Part shown: positions 23,705 through 36,258 of the stretch, in pieces | Position numbering within the stretch: the first letter of the stretch is position 1 | Layout: the number at the start of each line of letters is the position of its first letter | Assembly (NCBI GenBank): GCA_026826555.1 | Contig: JAKSZT010053881.1 | Location: 10,787,485 to 10,851,484 of the forward strand | Reading direction: 5' to 3' | Origin: Tolypeutes matacus | Taxonomy: Eukaryota > Chordata > Mammalia > Cingulata > Chlamyphoridae | Length of the DNA stretch: 64,000 nt | Notes under the pieces: model-generated | What the model was told of the DNA's origin: nothing | Seen by the model: the letters and a program-made list of their open reading frames with translations, nothing else | The model's database searches: none | Position numbers and translations under genes: made by a program

Positions 23705-23838
23705 AGGTAATATATGAACTTCATTAGGGCAGGGATTTTTGTCCGTTTAGTTCACTGCTATATTTCAATCACTTATAATAATAGTGCTTGGTACATAGTT
23801 GGCCTTCGATAAACATTTGTTGAATGTTATGAAGTTAG
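23705..23838 (+). repeat. L2 3' end
   Basis: The text 'cattagggcagggatttttg', 'agtgcttggtacatagttgg' and 'aaacatttgttgaatg' is the well-known 3' end of L2 LINEs in sense orientation. Confidence 0.8.
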
Positions 23839-24820
23839 TAGTGTTGCAGCCTCCAAATAAAGAATTTGATGGTATATACTTGTTGGTCTCTCCATTTATC
23901 ATCATTAGTATGACATTGATCAATTGGAATCCCAGCATTCAGGAGTAGAACCCAGAGTATTCTGGAATAAGTGAGAAATAGTCCATAAACTGAAAAAAGG
24001 TCTTTGACATCAAAAAAAAAAAAAAAAAAAGAGTATCCATCAGGAAATTAATATAGCTGAGGAATGCCAATAATCTGAAGGTAATGATTAGTCAATTTAG
24101 CTCATGGAAGACAAGAGGCACTTTGATTTGCTGATAATCTATAAATGGCTATGGTTTTTACATGTTTGAAATATTGAAAAACATATGAAAGAAGAAAAGT
24201 ATAGAAATGAAGGAAGTGTGAGTGGTAGTGGCAGTGATTAGAAAGGGAAAATTGGCTGCTAGCAACAGAAATGATAGCAGAGAACATCTGCTATCTAAGC
24301 GATTGGAGAGAAGAACAGAGAGACTGGGGAAGAGAATGATGGGAGTAGCAAAGAGTGTGTTGGTTGTTAGAGGTGGCAATAAAGATATATCATAGATACT
24401 CTGAACAGACCCAATGACAGCCTAGAGAAGGAAATATCAGGTCTATTGAGAATTGTTGGGAAATGGCTATTTATGTAATCCTTGAAAGCATAGTGCATCT
24501 CTACTTGTTTCCACACCTATGTATGTTTTCGTGCAATCACCTACATTATGCCTCTTTAAAGCACTCCTAAAAGCTAAGTTGGGGTGGGCATGGGGATGGG
24601 ATGTGTTTATAATGGAGAAAGGGTGTAGTCAAACAAGTACCTCTGATTACCCTCAGAAGTATTTAAAAACATCACTGAATTCTCACCAGCTGCTTTCAGA
24701 GGGGAAGATGGGACTAGGAAGGATTCACTATTTACAGCTTTAACTTCAAAATATCCTTAATGCCCTCAAGTCAGTCAAATCAATTTTATAGTAAACTTAG
24801 TTTAAGGAAACAAGGCTAAT
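23839..24820 (+). other. Intron 5, unrecognised stretch
   Basis: Apart from an A run at 24011-24030 I recognise nothing here. Open frames in this stretch are short, lack codon bias and have no homology I can name. Confidence 0.45.
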
Positions 24821-24821
24821 T

Positions 24822-24968
24822 CTTCTCTCTTTCTCTCTTTCCTTTCTTTTTTCTTTTCTCTCTCTCTTTCTCACTCACTCTCTCGCTCTCATTCTTTCTG
24901 CCTTCCTTCCTTCCTTATTCCCTTCCTTCTTCCTTCCTTCCTTTCCTTTCATTGTCTTTTTTCTTTTT
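24822..24968 (+). repeat. Long polypyrimidine tract
   Basis: About 147 bases are almost only C and T, with shifting tetra- and hexanucleotide units (ctctttct, cttt, ttcc). It ends about 330 bases before E6. Such tracts can form triplex DNA and bind PTB-type splicing factors, but neither is shown here. Confidence 0.85.
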
Positions 24969-25301
24969 ACATTTTACAATGATTTCTATCCCAAAATTGG
25001 GATTTTAAAAAGTGGGAAAGGACTCTGGACTTTTAAATTTCTGGTACAAAGGAGCAATCTTCATCTATCCAAAAAACTAAGTGATTCAGAACTTATTCCC
25101 ATGTTATGTACTTAGTTTAGAAAGTACCTTATTTACCATGTTCCTTAATTATGTTATCCTTATTGTATGTCTCAATCTCCATCCTCTTTCGTATTCTTTA
25201 GATTCAAAACTCAACTTTGTTTATGATTAAATCTTTCAAATATTGAAATGTTTTTTTCTTGAAGTTTATCCAGAACAACTTTCCTTTTATGTTATTAACA
25301 G

Positions 25302-25522
25302 AAAGTATAGAAGATCAAAATCAACAAGCTCTGAGCAAACAATGTGAAAGAGAAAGACAAAGACTTGCTGCTGGAATAGAAGAACTACGTACTAAGCTGA
25401 TGCAAATAGAAGCTGAGAATTCTGATTTGAAGGTTAACATGGCCCGCAGAACTAGTCAGTTTCAGTTGATTCAAGAGGAGCTGCTAGAGAAAGCTTCAAA
25501 CTCTAGCAAACTGGAAAGTGAA
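25302..25522 (+). CDS. CCDC18: CCDC18 exon E6
   Basis: This 221-nt exon has the acceptor 'ttattaacag' and the donor 'gtaagc'. Two bases complete a glutamate codon with E5, and 73 codons follow, ending in phase 0. The peptide contains [20 protein letters not shown], then [20 protein letters not shown] and ends SSKLESE. It restarts a regular coiled coil after the E4-E5 linker. Before the exon the open frame runs back to an ATG at 25259, but the acceptor and the homology of the remainder show that this is intron. Confidence 0.95.
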
Positions 25523-25914
25523 GTAAGCTTGGAATTAGCTATATCTATGAACTATATATATGAACCAAATCTTTAGGTAGGAAAAAAATAGATCATTTCA
25601 GGAGTATTAAAAAATTATATGTTTAACTCCAGATTTACAAGTTTAAAAAAAAATAAGTGGTACCACTTATGGCATAAATTCTTTTAAAAATATATTTGGA
25701 AATCTGGGTTTTAACCTACGTTGAAAAGTTGGAGAATGCATTCTATTGGCTAACAGATCTCAAATTTGGTGGAACTAATACTGCATTGCATCCTATTACT
25801 TTTTCTGCAGTTTAAATTAATATGACTTAATACATATTTATAAGTAAAGAATTTAGATTATGTAGTTGGAAAAAAAGGAGTGGTAATAGAGGATTTCAGT
25901 AATATGAAGGATGC
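25523..25914 (+). other. Intron 6, first part, unrecognised
   Basis: AT-rich intronic sequence with no repeat that I recognise. Confidence 0.45.
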
Positions 25915-26095
25915 AGTTGTACCCAAATTTTAGCAAACATTAGAATCATCTGGGAAACGTGTTAAACATGCAGATTTCTGGGTCTCATTCCAACAGTTCA
26001 GCAGACATGGAGTATGGTTCAGGAATCTGCATTTTGAACAACTGCATGTGAATCTGATGTAGATAGTACGCGGATTACATTCCGAAAGGGGAGTG
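25915..26095 (+). repeat. MER5A-like DNA transposon remnant
   Basis: The text 'cattagaatcatctgggaaa', 'atgcagatttctgggtctca', 'caggaatctgcattttgaac' and 'gtgaatctgatg' follows the MER5A (hAT-Charlie, non-autonomous) consensus. Confidence 0.75.
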
Positions 26096-26399
26096 ATGCA
26101 TGTTTTGTGAATATCTGATCTTCATTTCCATTAAGGTCAGGACAGTGATGCTTTATTAGGTAATGGTGGATCAGGACCACATGTATAGACATAATATTCA
26201 ACCTTCATACTAGAGGTTCTAGAATCTATGTGGACATTTTTAAAATGTCTCATCTTAAAGTTTAGCCCAGACTGAGGAAAAGACCTGTGAATAAAGAACT
26301 TATGTGAATAGTGGAAAAGAAGATTTAGTAATTACAATTACCAGCTTACTTAGAAAATTGTCAAGTATTGAGATTAAAACTGGTTTTTTTGTGTTTTTT

Positions 26400-26835
26400 T
26401 TGTTTTTTTTAATTATTATAAAAATAGCACCATCTTGTTGAAAATGTTGAACATACAGACTGGGACAAAGAATAAAATAAATTACTGATAATTCTTCTAC
26501 CCAGAAATGACTGCTATTACCATCTTATTATACAAATTTCAGTCTTTAACATCTACTTTTTAAAAATGAGTTAGAGTGCAATCCTATTTGGAGATAGGGG
26601 CCTGAATTAAATTCTTCTATATTAATAGATGGAAGCATGTCTCTGGTCTTCCCCATACTATTTGATAATTCTTCTAAATTGTCACTTAATTTTTTAAAGT
26701 ACTTAAAATTATATGGATCAAAAGGTTATTCATTTTGCATCTTAATTGTTTACTACCATAAATTTGCCCAGTTTATCTAGACACAGTATATTTCAACTTT
26801 GAAAATCAAACCATGTATTTGATTTTAGGATAAAA
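26400..26835 (-). repeat. Possible very old L1/HAL1 3' remnant
   Basis: The text 'ataattcttctacccagaaa', 'tgactgctattaccatctta' and 'caaatttcagtctttaacat' resembles the antisense 3' end of very old L1 elements. Divergence is high, and the subfamily cannot be named. Confidence 0.4.
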
Positions 26836-26882
26836 AATCCTTACCTTTAAAAAATAACATTTTTTTTTTCTATTTTTTTCAG

Positions 26883-26993
26883 ATAACAAAGAAATGTTCT
26901 CAGCTTTTAACTCTAGAGAAACAGCTGGAAGAAAAAATAGTTGCTTATTCCTCTATTGCAGCAAAAAATACGGAACTAGAACAGGAACTTATG
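26883..26993 (+). CDS. CCDC18: CCDC18 exon E7
   Basis: This 111-nt, 37-codon exon is phase 0 at both ends. Its acceptor is 'tatttttttcag' and its donor is the rather weak 'gtaaaa'. The peptide is [18 protein letters not shown] followed by [19 protein letters not shown], a clean coiled coil. Skipping it would keep the frame. It opens the series of six symmetric phase-0 exons E7 to E12. Confidence 0.94.
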
Positions 26994-27463
26994 GTAAAAT
27001 TTACCCTTTTCACTGTACATTTACTATGACTTTTATTAAGTCACTTAATTTGTGAAAGACTGTTTTTTTAGTATCATTATTAAAAATATAACAAAAGGAT
27101 AGTGTAAATTCTACTAAACTCTTCTTTTCTTTCATTTTTTGTTTCAGTATTTTTAGTATAATAGGTTTGTACGGAAAGCTGTTAAACAAGTTTTCTCATT
27201 TTTATCCTAATAGAATTAAAGGAAATAGTAGCAGTTTTTTATGTGCTTTTCAGTGTTTTCATTTTTAAAAATAATCTAGTCTGTTTTTGATAAAATATTT
27301 TTACCCTTTGTATTTATAAATATTTAAATATTTTCAAAGTTTGAAATATTAAGTGTTGTGGTTCTTTAAAGAATAGAACAAGATAAATTTAATGCTTTTA
27401 TAATGTAATATTGTATAAAGATGATTCTCAATTATATTCCTTAAAGTGATTTTTTATTTCTAG

Positions 27464-27595
27464 GAAAAGAATGAAAAGATTAAAAGTCTGGAAACCAACA
27501 TCAATACAGAGCATGAGAAAATTTGTTTAGCTTTTGAAAAAGCAAAGAAATTTCATCTTGAACAGCATAAAGAAATGGAAAAGCAGATTGAAAAG
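27464..27595 (+). CDS. CCDC18: CCDC18 exon E8
   Basis: This 132-nt, 44-codon exon is phase 0-0. Its acceptor is 'tttttatttctag' and its donor is the strong 'gtaaga'. The peptide starts [20 protein letters not shown], continues [16 protein letters not shown] and ends EMEKQIEK. It is Lys/Glu-rich coiled coil, with the hydrophobic cysteine, phenylalanine and leucine in the central turn. It is separated from E7 by the shortest intron in the window (470 nt) and from E9 by the longest (19.1 kb). Confidence 0.94.
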
Positions 27596-27919
27596 GTAAG
27601 ATATTAATTAATGTTTTACAAAGTATATATAATGCTTAGAACATGAATACTGAAAAGAACCTAAAAATTTAGTAGCCTAGCTTTCTTTATTTTATAAAGT
27701 AAATCTGCCATTTCAGATTTAATTATTGTTCTTGACATCAAATTTAGAGTGATTCTGTAGACACTATTTCACTAGAGAAATCAATTAATTGCCTGAAGAT
27801 TGGGTGAGAGGGACAAAAAAGAGTAGAAGCACTCTTATCCTTGGGTTAAAAGTAGAGTGTTGGGAGGGGGGGCTAGTAAGGAGGAAGATGTGAGACAAAA
27901 AGCTCAAGACTAACTAAAA

Positions 27920-30565
27920 AGTAGATAATTTGTGTGGGCTTCCTAGCAGAATGGAACTGACAACTGACAAAAGGAAAGTCAGTGAACATGAATATAAAGC
28001 AATAAAAATTACACAGTTTGAGCAACAAAGAGAAGAAAGGGAGTAAAAATTGAACTGAGCCTCAGCAATATGTGGGATTATTTCAAAAGGTCTAACATTC
28101 ATGTTATTAGAGATCTAGAAGGAGAGGAGAAGGACGTTGGTGAAGAAACTATATGAAGGAGTACTGACTGAAAACTTCAAAAATTTGGTGAAATAAATTT
28201 ACAAATTCAAGAGGACCAAAGAAGATGAACTCAAAGAAATGCATTCTGAGACACATCAAAATCTTTTCTAAGAACCAAAACCAAGAAAATCTATAAAGCA
28301 CCCAGATATTAGCAACCCAAAGGGGAGCAAAGATTGGAATTACTACAGATTTCTCATCAAAACCCATGGAAATGAAGTAAGAAGAAAAGCATTTTTGTTA
28401 GTTCTAAATGAGAAAAACTGTCAACCTACAATTCTATATCCAGCAAAAATTTTCTTTAGGAATTAAGATGAAATAAAGACATTCATAGATGAAGAAAAAC
28501 TTAAGAGAATTTGTCACCAGCAGACTTTATTCTAAAAGAAATGCTAAAGGAAGTTCTTCTAGCAAAAAGGTAATAATACCAAAGGGAAATCTGGTACTTC
28601 AGAAACATACGAAGAACAGCAGAAGTAGTAAATATTTGGAATAAACATAATGGGCTATTTTTTCTCCTGTTAAGATTTTTATAATATCTATGACAGTTGA
28701 AAGCAAAAATTAACAATATTGCCTGGCAAGATTTTCTATGTATGTTAGTGTAATACCTGTGACAACTACAATATAAGACAAGAAGAGTAAAAAGGACCTA
28801 TATGTTTATAAGGTTTCTGTATTTCACATCAAGTGGGAAAATACTAATTCTAAGTAGACTATGAATAATTAAGTTATGTATGTTATAAGCCCTAGATCAA
28901 CCACTAAAAACATATATAGAGATAGTAAACAAAAGGCCAATAGAGAAATTAAAATGAAATTATGAAATATTAAAATGATCTAAAAGAAGACTAGAAAGAG
29001 GAAATAGGAATGAAAACAGAAAACAGAGAACTAATAAAATGGTATGTTAAATTCCAATTATATAAACAATTACTTTAAATGTAAATGTTCTAAACACATC
29101 AAATAAGACTGTGATTGTAGGATTGGATTAAAAAAATGAAAAAAGTAAACAAGACTCAAATATATACTGTCTTGAAGTAAATTGTTTTCAATATAATGAT
29201 ATACATAGGCTAAATGTAAAAGGATGGAAAAAAGATATACCATGCAAACACTAATCAAAAGAAAGGTGGAGTGGCTATATATGTATCAGGCAATGTAGAC
29301 TTCAGAGCAAGGAAAATTACCAGGGATAAAGAGGGACAGTACATAATGATAAAAGGCTCAATTCACCAGGAAGACATAATCCTAAAAGTATATGTTCCTA
29401 AGAGCAGAGCGTTAAAATACATGAAACAAAAATGAAGACGACTTAAAGGTGAAAAAGATTAATACAAAACTATAGTTGTGATTTCAACACTCTTCTTTTT
29501 TGTAATCAATAGAAAAAGTAGGTAAAAAAAATCAACAAAACGGAAGCGGATGTGGCTCAATCAGTTGGGCGCCCACCTACCACATGGGAGGTCCCAGGTT
29601 TGGGTCCCAGTGCCTCCTAAAGACAAGCAGATGCCACCCCCACCGCAATGAGCAGATGCTACAAGCCAGCAGACACTGGAGCCTGTGGCAGATGTGGCTC
29701 AGGCCGTTGGGCACTCGCCTCTCATGTGGGAGGTCCCAGGTTCAGTTCCTTGTGCCTCCTAGAGAAGGCAAGCAACAATGAGCAGACAGACGAGAGAACC
29801 ATCTGGGGGAGGGGAGGGATAAATAAAGAAAAAGTAAATAAATAAATCTTTAAAAAAAAAAAAAAGAATTTAGAATACACCTACAACTTCAACCAAATTA
29901 ACCTTATTGACATTTATAGAATACTACACTCAATAACAGAAGAATATGCAGTCTTTTCAAGTGCACCTGGAACATTCACCAAAAGACCGTATCCTGGGTC
30001 GTAAAATAAACTGTATCCAATTGAAAAGAATTGAAACCATATAAAGTATGTTCTCTATCCATAATGGAATTAAGCTAGAAATCAATAGCTTACTAGGATT
30101 TACTGAATTTATTTTTCACATAACTGAAAAATTCCAAATATTTGGAAATTAAACAACACCCTTCTAAATCCATGGGTCAAAGAGTAAATCTCAAAGGAAA
30201 TTAGAAAATATTTTTAACTAAATGAAAATGAAAATATACTAAAATTTGTCAAAAACAGCTAAACCAGTTCTTAAAGGGAAATTTATAGCATTAAATGTAT
30301 ACATTAGGGGAAAAAGAAAGAAAAATCAATAATCCTAGTTTAAAAACTAGGAAAAGAAGAGCAAAATAACCCATAAGAGGCAGAAGGATGGAAATAATAA
30401 AGAGCAGAATTGAAAGAACTGATACCAAAATGAGAACATCAGTAGAGAAAATCATCAGTAAAGAAACCAAAAGCTGGTTCTTTGAAGCAAATAATAAAAA
30501 ATTTAAACCTCTAGCCAAGGGGAAAAAAAAGAAAACAGATGACACAAATTACTTTTATCAAAAAC
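27920..30565 (+). mobile_element. Old L1, sense, ORF1 end to mid-ORF2
   Basis: On the + strand this reads the C-terminal part of ORF1 ('gggattatttcaaaaggtct', 'tttctcatcaaaacccatgg', 'caacctacaattctatatcc'). It then reads the inter-ORF region and the ORF2 endonuclease ('gatataccatgcaaacacta'), and ends in the linker near 'aagctggttctttgaagc'. It is interrupted by tandem SINEs at 29540-29865. Its frames are destroyed. It is the longest sense-oriented L1 of the window and lacks both ends. Confidence 0.75.
29540..29865 (+). mobile_element. Tandem DAS-like SINE dimer, sense
   Basis: Two tRNA-like heads lie in the same orientation. The first is 'gcggatgtggctcaatcagt' with 'ggtcccaggtttgggtccca'. 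The second is 'gcagatgtggctcaggccgt' with 'ggtcccaggttcagttcctt'. They are followed by a GC-rich body, 'aaataaataaatctt' and an A tail. The two monomers differ in sequence, so this is a heterodimer or two nested insertions. Confidence 0.85.
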
Positions 30566-30641
30566 GAAGGGGAGCGCATGTGGCTCAAGTGATTGAGCAC
30601 CTGCTTCCCACATGGGAGATCCTGGGTTCGGCCCCTGGTGT
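30566..30641 (+). mobile_element. SINE head fragment, sense
   Basis: The head 'ggggagcgcatgtggctcaa' and B-box 'gggttcggcccctgg' are present, but there is no body and no A tail. It marks the junction between the sense L1 on the left and an antisense L1 on the right, so it may have been cut at a rearrangement. Confidence 0.75.
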
Positions 30642-33300
30642 ATTACATTTATTAATTTTCATGTGTTGAACCACTTTTGCATACCCGGCATAAATTCCAC
30701 CTGATCATGGTGTATAATTCTTTTGAGGTGCTGTTGGATTCAGTTTGCTAGTATCCAGTTGGATTCAGTTTGCTAGTATTTTGTTGAGAATTTTTGCATC
30801 TATATTCATAAGAGAATATAGTTTGCTTGTGGTATCTTTATCTGGCTTTGGTGTGAGGATAAGGTTGGCCTTATAGAATGAATTAGGGAGTATTCCCTCC
30901 TCTTCAATTTTTTTGAAAGAGTTTGAGCAGGATTGGTGTTAATTATTCTTGGAATGTTTGGTAAAATTCCCTTTTGAAGCTATCTGGTCTTTTTCTTTGT
31001 TGGGAAGTTTTGTTTACTGATTCAGTCTCTTTACTAGTAATTGGTTTGTTGCGATCTTCTATTTCTTCTTTTTTTTTTTTTTTTTAAGAAAAGGTATTTA
31101 GATTACATAAATGTTACACAAAAATCTAGGGGATTCCCATATGTCCCGCTTCCCACACCTCTCACATTTTCTCACATAAATAACATCCTTCATTAGTGTG
31201 GCACATTCGTTACAATTGATGAAAACATTTTAGAGCACTGCCACTACGCGTGGATTGTAGTTCACATTGTAGTTTACACTCTTTCCCACACAATTCTACA
31301 GGTTATGGCAAGACATGCAATGGCCTATATCTGTCATTGCAATGCCATTCAGGAAAATTCCCAAGTTCCCAAAATGCCCCCACATTTCACCTGTATTTCT
31401 CTCTCCCTGCTCTCAGAGCCTCCAGTGGCCACTGCCTCCACATGAATGATATAGTTTCTTCCATTGCTAGAATCACAAGTCCATAGTAGAATACCAGTAA
31501 ATCCACTCTAGTCCATAGTTCACTCCCTAATCCTGAGGACTCTGGGATGGTGCTGCCCACTCCACCTCTAATTGGGAGGAGGCTTTAATCCCATGGGGTA
31601 GATGGATGGGACTCTCTTGCTTGCAGTTGTAGACTCTCTTGGTTCCTTGGGATGGTCGTTGTCTATCATCATCTCCTTGTTAGTTGTTCTGGGTGAGTCC
31701 AATGAACTAGAGAGTAAGTATTGCAACTCCGTTGAATTTCAGGGCCCAGCTGGCACATGGACAGCTCAGAGATTAAAGTCTTTTGAACATATACCTACCA
31801 ACTCCAGCACCAATTATAGGTTCAAATAAAAGGGACAGAAGAGGCATATGTAGAGAAGTCACATATGAGTCCAACTCTCTCATACTCAGGAGTTCCATTT
31901 CTTCTTGAGACAATGTAGGTATTATATGTGTTTCTAGGAATTTGTCCATTTTATCTAGGTTATCTAATTTGATGGCATTCAGTTATTCATAGTATCATCT
32001 TATAGTCCTTTTGATGTCTGTGGAGTTGGTAGTAATGCCTCCCTTTGCATTTCTGACTTTATTTGTGTCCTCTCTTTCTCTTTGTCAGTCTAGTTAAAGG
32101 TTTTTCTATTTTATTGATCTTTTCAAAGAAACAACTCTTGGTTTTATTAATTCTCTCCATTTTTTTTCTCTATTTCGTTTATCTTTAATCTTTGTTACTT
32201 CCTTCCTCCTGCTCACTTTGGATTTAGTTTGTTCTTTTTTTTTGAGATTCACCAGTTTTGAAGTTAGGTCTCTGATTATGGGTCTTTCTTCTCTTTTAAT
32301 GTAAGCATTTAGAGCTATAAATTTTCCTTTCTATACTGCCCTTGATGTATCCCATAAGTTTTGGTATTTTGTGTTTTCATTTTCATTTTCCTCAAGATAG
32401 TTCCTAATTTCCTGTGTGATTTCTTTGACCCATTGATTGTTTAAGAGTATGTTTGTTTTCCAGATATTTGTGAATTTTCCATTTTTCCTCCGTTATTGAC
32501 TTCTAGTTTCATTCCATTGTGATTGGAGAAGAAACATGGTATGATTTCAATATTTTTGAATTTATTGAGACTTCTTTTTGACCTTCTTTTTGTCTATCCT
32601 GGAGTATGATCCATGTGCTCTAGGGAAGAATGTATATTCTGCTGCTGTTGGGTGACATGCCTATATAGGTCTGTTAGATCTAACTGGTTTAGAATATCAT
32701 TCAAGTCTTCTTTTCCTTATTGATCTTCTGTCTAGACATTTTATCCATTAATTAAAATGGTGTATTGAAATCCCCTACACTTAATGTAGAACTGTTTCTC
32801 TCTTCATATCTGTCAATATATTTTGAGATTCTGCTGTTAAGTGTGTGTATATATATATATTTATAATTTTTACTTCTTGCTGGATTGACTACTTTATCAG
32901 TATGTAATGACCTTCTTTGTCCCTCATAACTGTTTTTAACATCAAGTCTATTTTATCCGATATGAGTGTAGCTACCCTAGCTCTCTTTTCGTTAGTACTT
33001 GCATGGTATATTTTTCTCCATCCTTTCACTTTCAGTCTGCTTCTGTCTTTGAATTTAAAGTGAGCCCCCTGTAGACAGCCTGTAGTTGAGTCATGACTTT
33101 TTATCCATTTTGCTAGTCCCTCTTTTTGACTGGAGAGGTTAATCCATTTATATTTAAAGTAACTACTGATAATTGAGTACTTTCTTTCGCCATTTTGCTA
33201 TTTAGTCTTAAACCTTTTCTGATCTTCATTTCTTAGGTTAATGCTTACTTCCATATTTGTTTTTTTATTGTAACATTTTGATTTCCTTTTCATTTCATTT
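30642..33300 (-). mobile_element. Old L1 ORF2 half, antisense
   Basis: This is the complement of ORF2 from the RT ('gcataaattccacctgatca', 'tttatctggctttggtgtga') to the start of ORF2 and the inter-ORF region (33180-33300). It is interrupted by an L1 tail at 31071-31893. In human L1 the text at 33270-33300 is followed directly by the text that here resumes at 41290, so the two belong to one old L1 split by the younger one. Confidence 0.75.
31071..31893 (-). mobile_element. L1 3'-UTR tail, 'gattcccatat' type, with TSD
   Basis: This is the most complete copy (823 bp) of the element also seen at 1-663 and 13802-14390. It starts in a T run (its A tail on the other strand) and is flanked by a 13-bp direct repeat with one mismatch: 'tctatttcttctt' at 31058-31070 and 'tccatttcttctt' at 31894-31906. 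It lies within ORF2 text of an older antisense L1. It is a 5'-truncated insertion with no coding part. Confidence 0.75.
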
Positions 33301-35084
33301 TGAATGTATATATAATAATAATTATTATTATTACTATAGAAGTTAATGACCTTACAAAACAATCTTGCATAATGTGCAGAATTCTTGTACATCACCCCTT
33401 CACCAAACTTTACATTGTCGAGGAACATTTGTTACAGATTATAAACATGATCAGATTATTGCCATTAACTATGGTCCATAGTGTATTTTTCCATATACTC
33501 CCTATTATTAACACTATGTATTAGTGTTGTACATTTGTTATATAGTTCATGAGAGAATATTCTCATATTTTTACTCTTAAACACAGTCCATCTTCTACCA
33601 CACGGTTCACTGTGTTATACAGTCCATGCCTTGTACAATCTATCCTAAGTGTATACTCAGTGGCTCTCAATTTCATCACAGATTTCTGCAGTCATCACCC
33701 CAGTAAACCTTTAAGCATTTTCCTTAGTCCAAAAGAAAAAAAGTCCCATACCCACCTATTATTGACCCTTAGCTTGATATTGTACCTTCCTTGACATTGA
33801 TGGAAGAATGTTACAATATTGCTGTTAACTATGGTCTATAAGTTACATTAATTGTATTTTTCCTGTGCAGCACCATATTCTTATCACCTTATAATAGGGA
33901 TGTACATTTGTTCTAGTTGTGTTTGTATTATTAACCACAATCCTCATCCACCTCTGGGCTCACTATGTTATTCAGCCCCTAGATTATTCTCTAGCTTTCT
34001 TTCACTTGACATCTGCATCCCTAGACTACCCCTTTTCAGCCATAATACCATATATAAACCAGCCATGTTAGTTATACTTGCTATAATGTTACCATCAACT
34101 CTTATCTATTTCCACACTTTTACAGTCAAGCTAATTTAAAATTCTACATACATTAAACATCAGTATCCCTTCTCAGTCTTCATCCTATCTTCTAGGTTTT
34201 AACTCCATGTGTTTATTTTCATATTTAGTTCATATTAGTGAGACCATACAATATTTGTCCTTTTGTGTCTGGCTTATTTAACTTAGCATAATGTCCTCAA
34301 GGTTCATGCATGTTATCATGTGTGTCCTAATTTCATTTCTTCTTACAGCAGCATAGTATTCCATCATATGTCTACCATATCTTGTTTATCCATTCATTGG
34401 TTGATGAACACTTGGGTTGTTTACATCTTTTGGCAGTTGTGAATAATGCTTCTTTTAACATCCAAGTGCAAATGTCTATTTGTGTCACTGTTTTCAGTTC
34501 TGGATTTATTTCTAGTAGAGGGATTGCTGGATCAATCATACAGCAATTCTATCTTTAGCTTCTTAAGGAAATACCAAATTGTCTTCCACAGAGGCTGCAC
34601 CATTCTACATTCCCACCAACATTGAAGGAGGAGTGTTCCTATTTCTCCACATCCTCTCCAGAACTTGTTTTCTGTTGTTTTTTTTTTTTTTAAATAATGG
34701 CCATTCTATGAATGTGAGATGATACTTTGTTGTAATTTTAATTTGCATTTCCCTAATAGCTAATGATACTGAACATTTTTTCATGTGCTTTTTCAACGTT
34801 TTTATTACCTCTTGGAAGAAATGTCTATTTAAGTCTTTTGCCCATTTTTTAATTGGGTTGCTTGCTTTTTTTGTTGAGTTGTGTGATCTCTCTATATAGC
34901 TTGGAAATCAAACCCTTATCAGATATGTGATTTCCAAATGTTTTCTACCATTGAGTGGGCTGCCTTTTCACCTTCTTGGTGAAGTCCTTTGAATCACAAA
35001 AGTGTTTAAGTTTGAGGAGGTCCCAATTTTTCATGTTTTCTTTCATTGCTTGTGGTTGCAAAGTAAGGTTTAAGAAACTCCCAC

Positions 35085-35525
35085 AGGGGGTCGGATGTGG
35101 CTCAACTGGTTGGGCGTCCGTCTTCCATATGGAGGGACCCGGGTTCGATCCCCGGGACCTCCCGGTAAAATAAAAAATATATATATAGAAGGCGCATGGG
35201 CTGCCAGGCTCTGTGTGCCGCTGAGCTGTCGGGCCCCGAGAGCCATGCAGCAGGATGATGATGTGACAGGAGAGAGACAAGACAAGATGCTCTGAAAGCT
35301 CCAGAAGCCAGGAGCTGAGGTGGCGCAGGCAGCAGAATACCTCTCTCCTACATCGGAGGTCTCCAGGATCGAATCCTGGTGAAGACTGGAGGAGGAGGAT
35401 GAGAAGAGATAGCAGGAAACAGACACGGAGAATTGCCCAGCCAAATGGACACAAAACAGCAAATGGGGAAGGGGGGTTTAAAATGGATAAAGTAAATAAA
35501 TAAATCTTTAAAAAAAAAAAAAAAA
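35085..35525 (+). mobile_element. Long composite SINE, sense
   Basis: This 441-bp unit starts with a standard SINE head ('gtcggatgtggctcaactgg', 'gacccgggttcgatccccgg') and an AT-rich tail. A second, more diverged tRNA-like unit follows ('ggagctgaggtggcgcaggc', 'aggatcgaatcctggtg') with its own body and A tail. A perfect 13-bp target duplication, 'aagaaactcccac', is at 35072-35084 and 35526-35538, so the whole was inserted as one unit. Confidence 0.88.
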
Positions 35526-36258
35526 AAGAAACTCCCACCTACCACCAGGTCTTGAAGATGTTTCCCTACATTTTTTTCTAGGAGGTTTATGGTTCTCGCT
35601 TTTAAATTTAGGTCTTTGATCCATTTTGAGTTAATTTTTGTATAAGGTGTGAGTTAGAGGTCCTCTTTCTTTCTTTTGTATATGGATTTCTAGTTCTACC
35701 AGTACCATTTGTTGAATAGACTGTTTTGCCCCAGCTGGGTGGGTTTTACCATGCTGTTTTTATCACTTTAGCTAGGTAATATTATTTAAATTCTGAAAGT
35801 GAGAGTCCTTCTGGAATTTAATAACTTTGTTCTTCCTTTTTAAGATGTTTCTGGCTATTCTGGGCCCTTTACTCTTCTAAATAAATTTGATAATTGGGTT
35901 TTCAATTTCTTTAAAAAATAAAAAGGCTGTTGGAATTTTTATCGGTATTGTATTGAATTTGTATATCCATTTGGGTAGAATTGACATCTTAACAATATAT
36001 AGTCTTCCCATCAATGAACATGGAATGTTCTTCCATTTATTTATGTTGTCTTTGATTTCTTTTAGCACCGAATACAAGTGCTTTACATCTTTGGTTAAGT
36101 TTATTCCTAAATATTTTATTCTTTTAATTGCTTTTGTAAATGGAATTTTTTTTCCTGACTTCCTCCTCAGATTGCTCATTACTAGGTTAAAAAAAACACT
36201 CCAGTTTTTTGCATATTGATCTCATATACTGTCACTCTACCGAATTCGTTTATTAGCT

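Noticed and set aside
34945..35538. A 197-residue minus-strand protein
   Set aside because: It spans the composite SINE and L1 text and has no domain.
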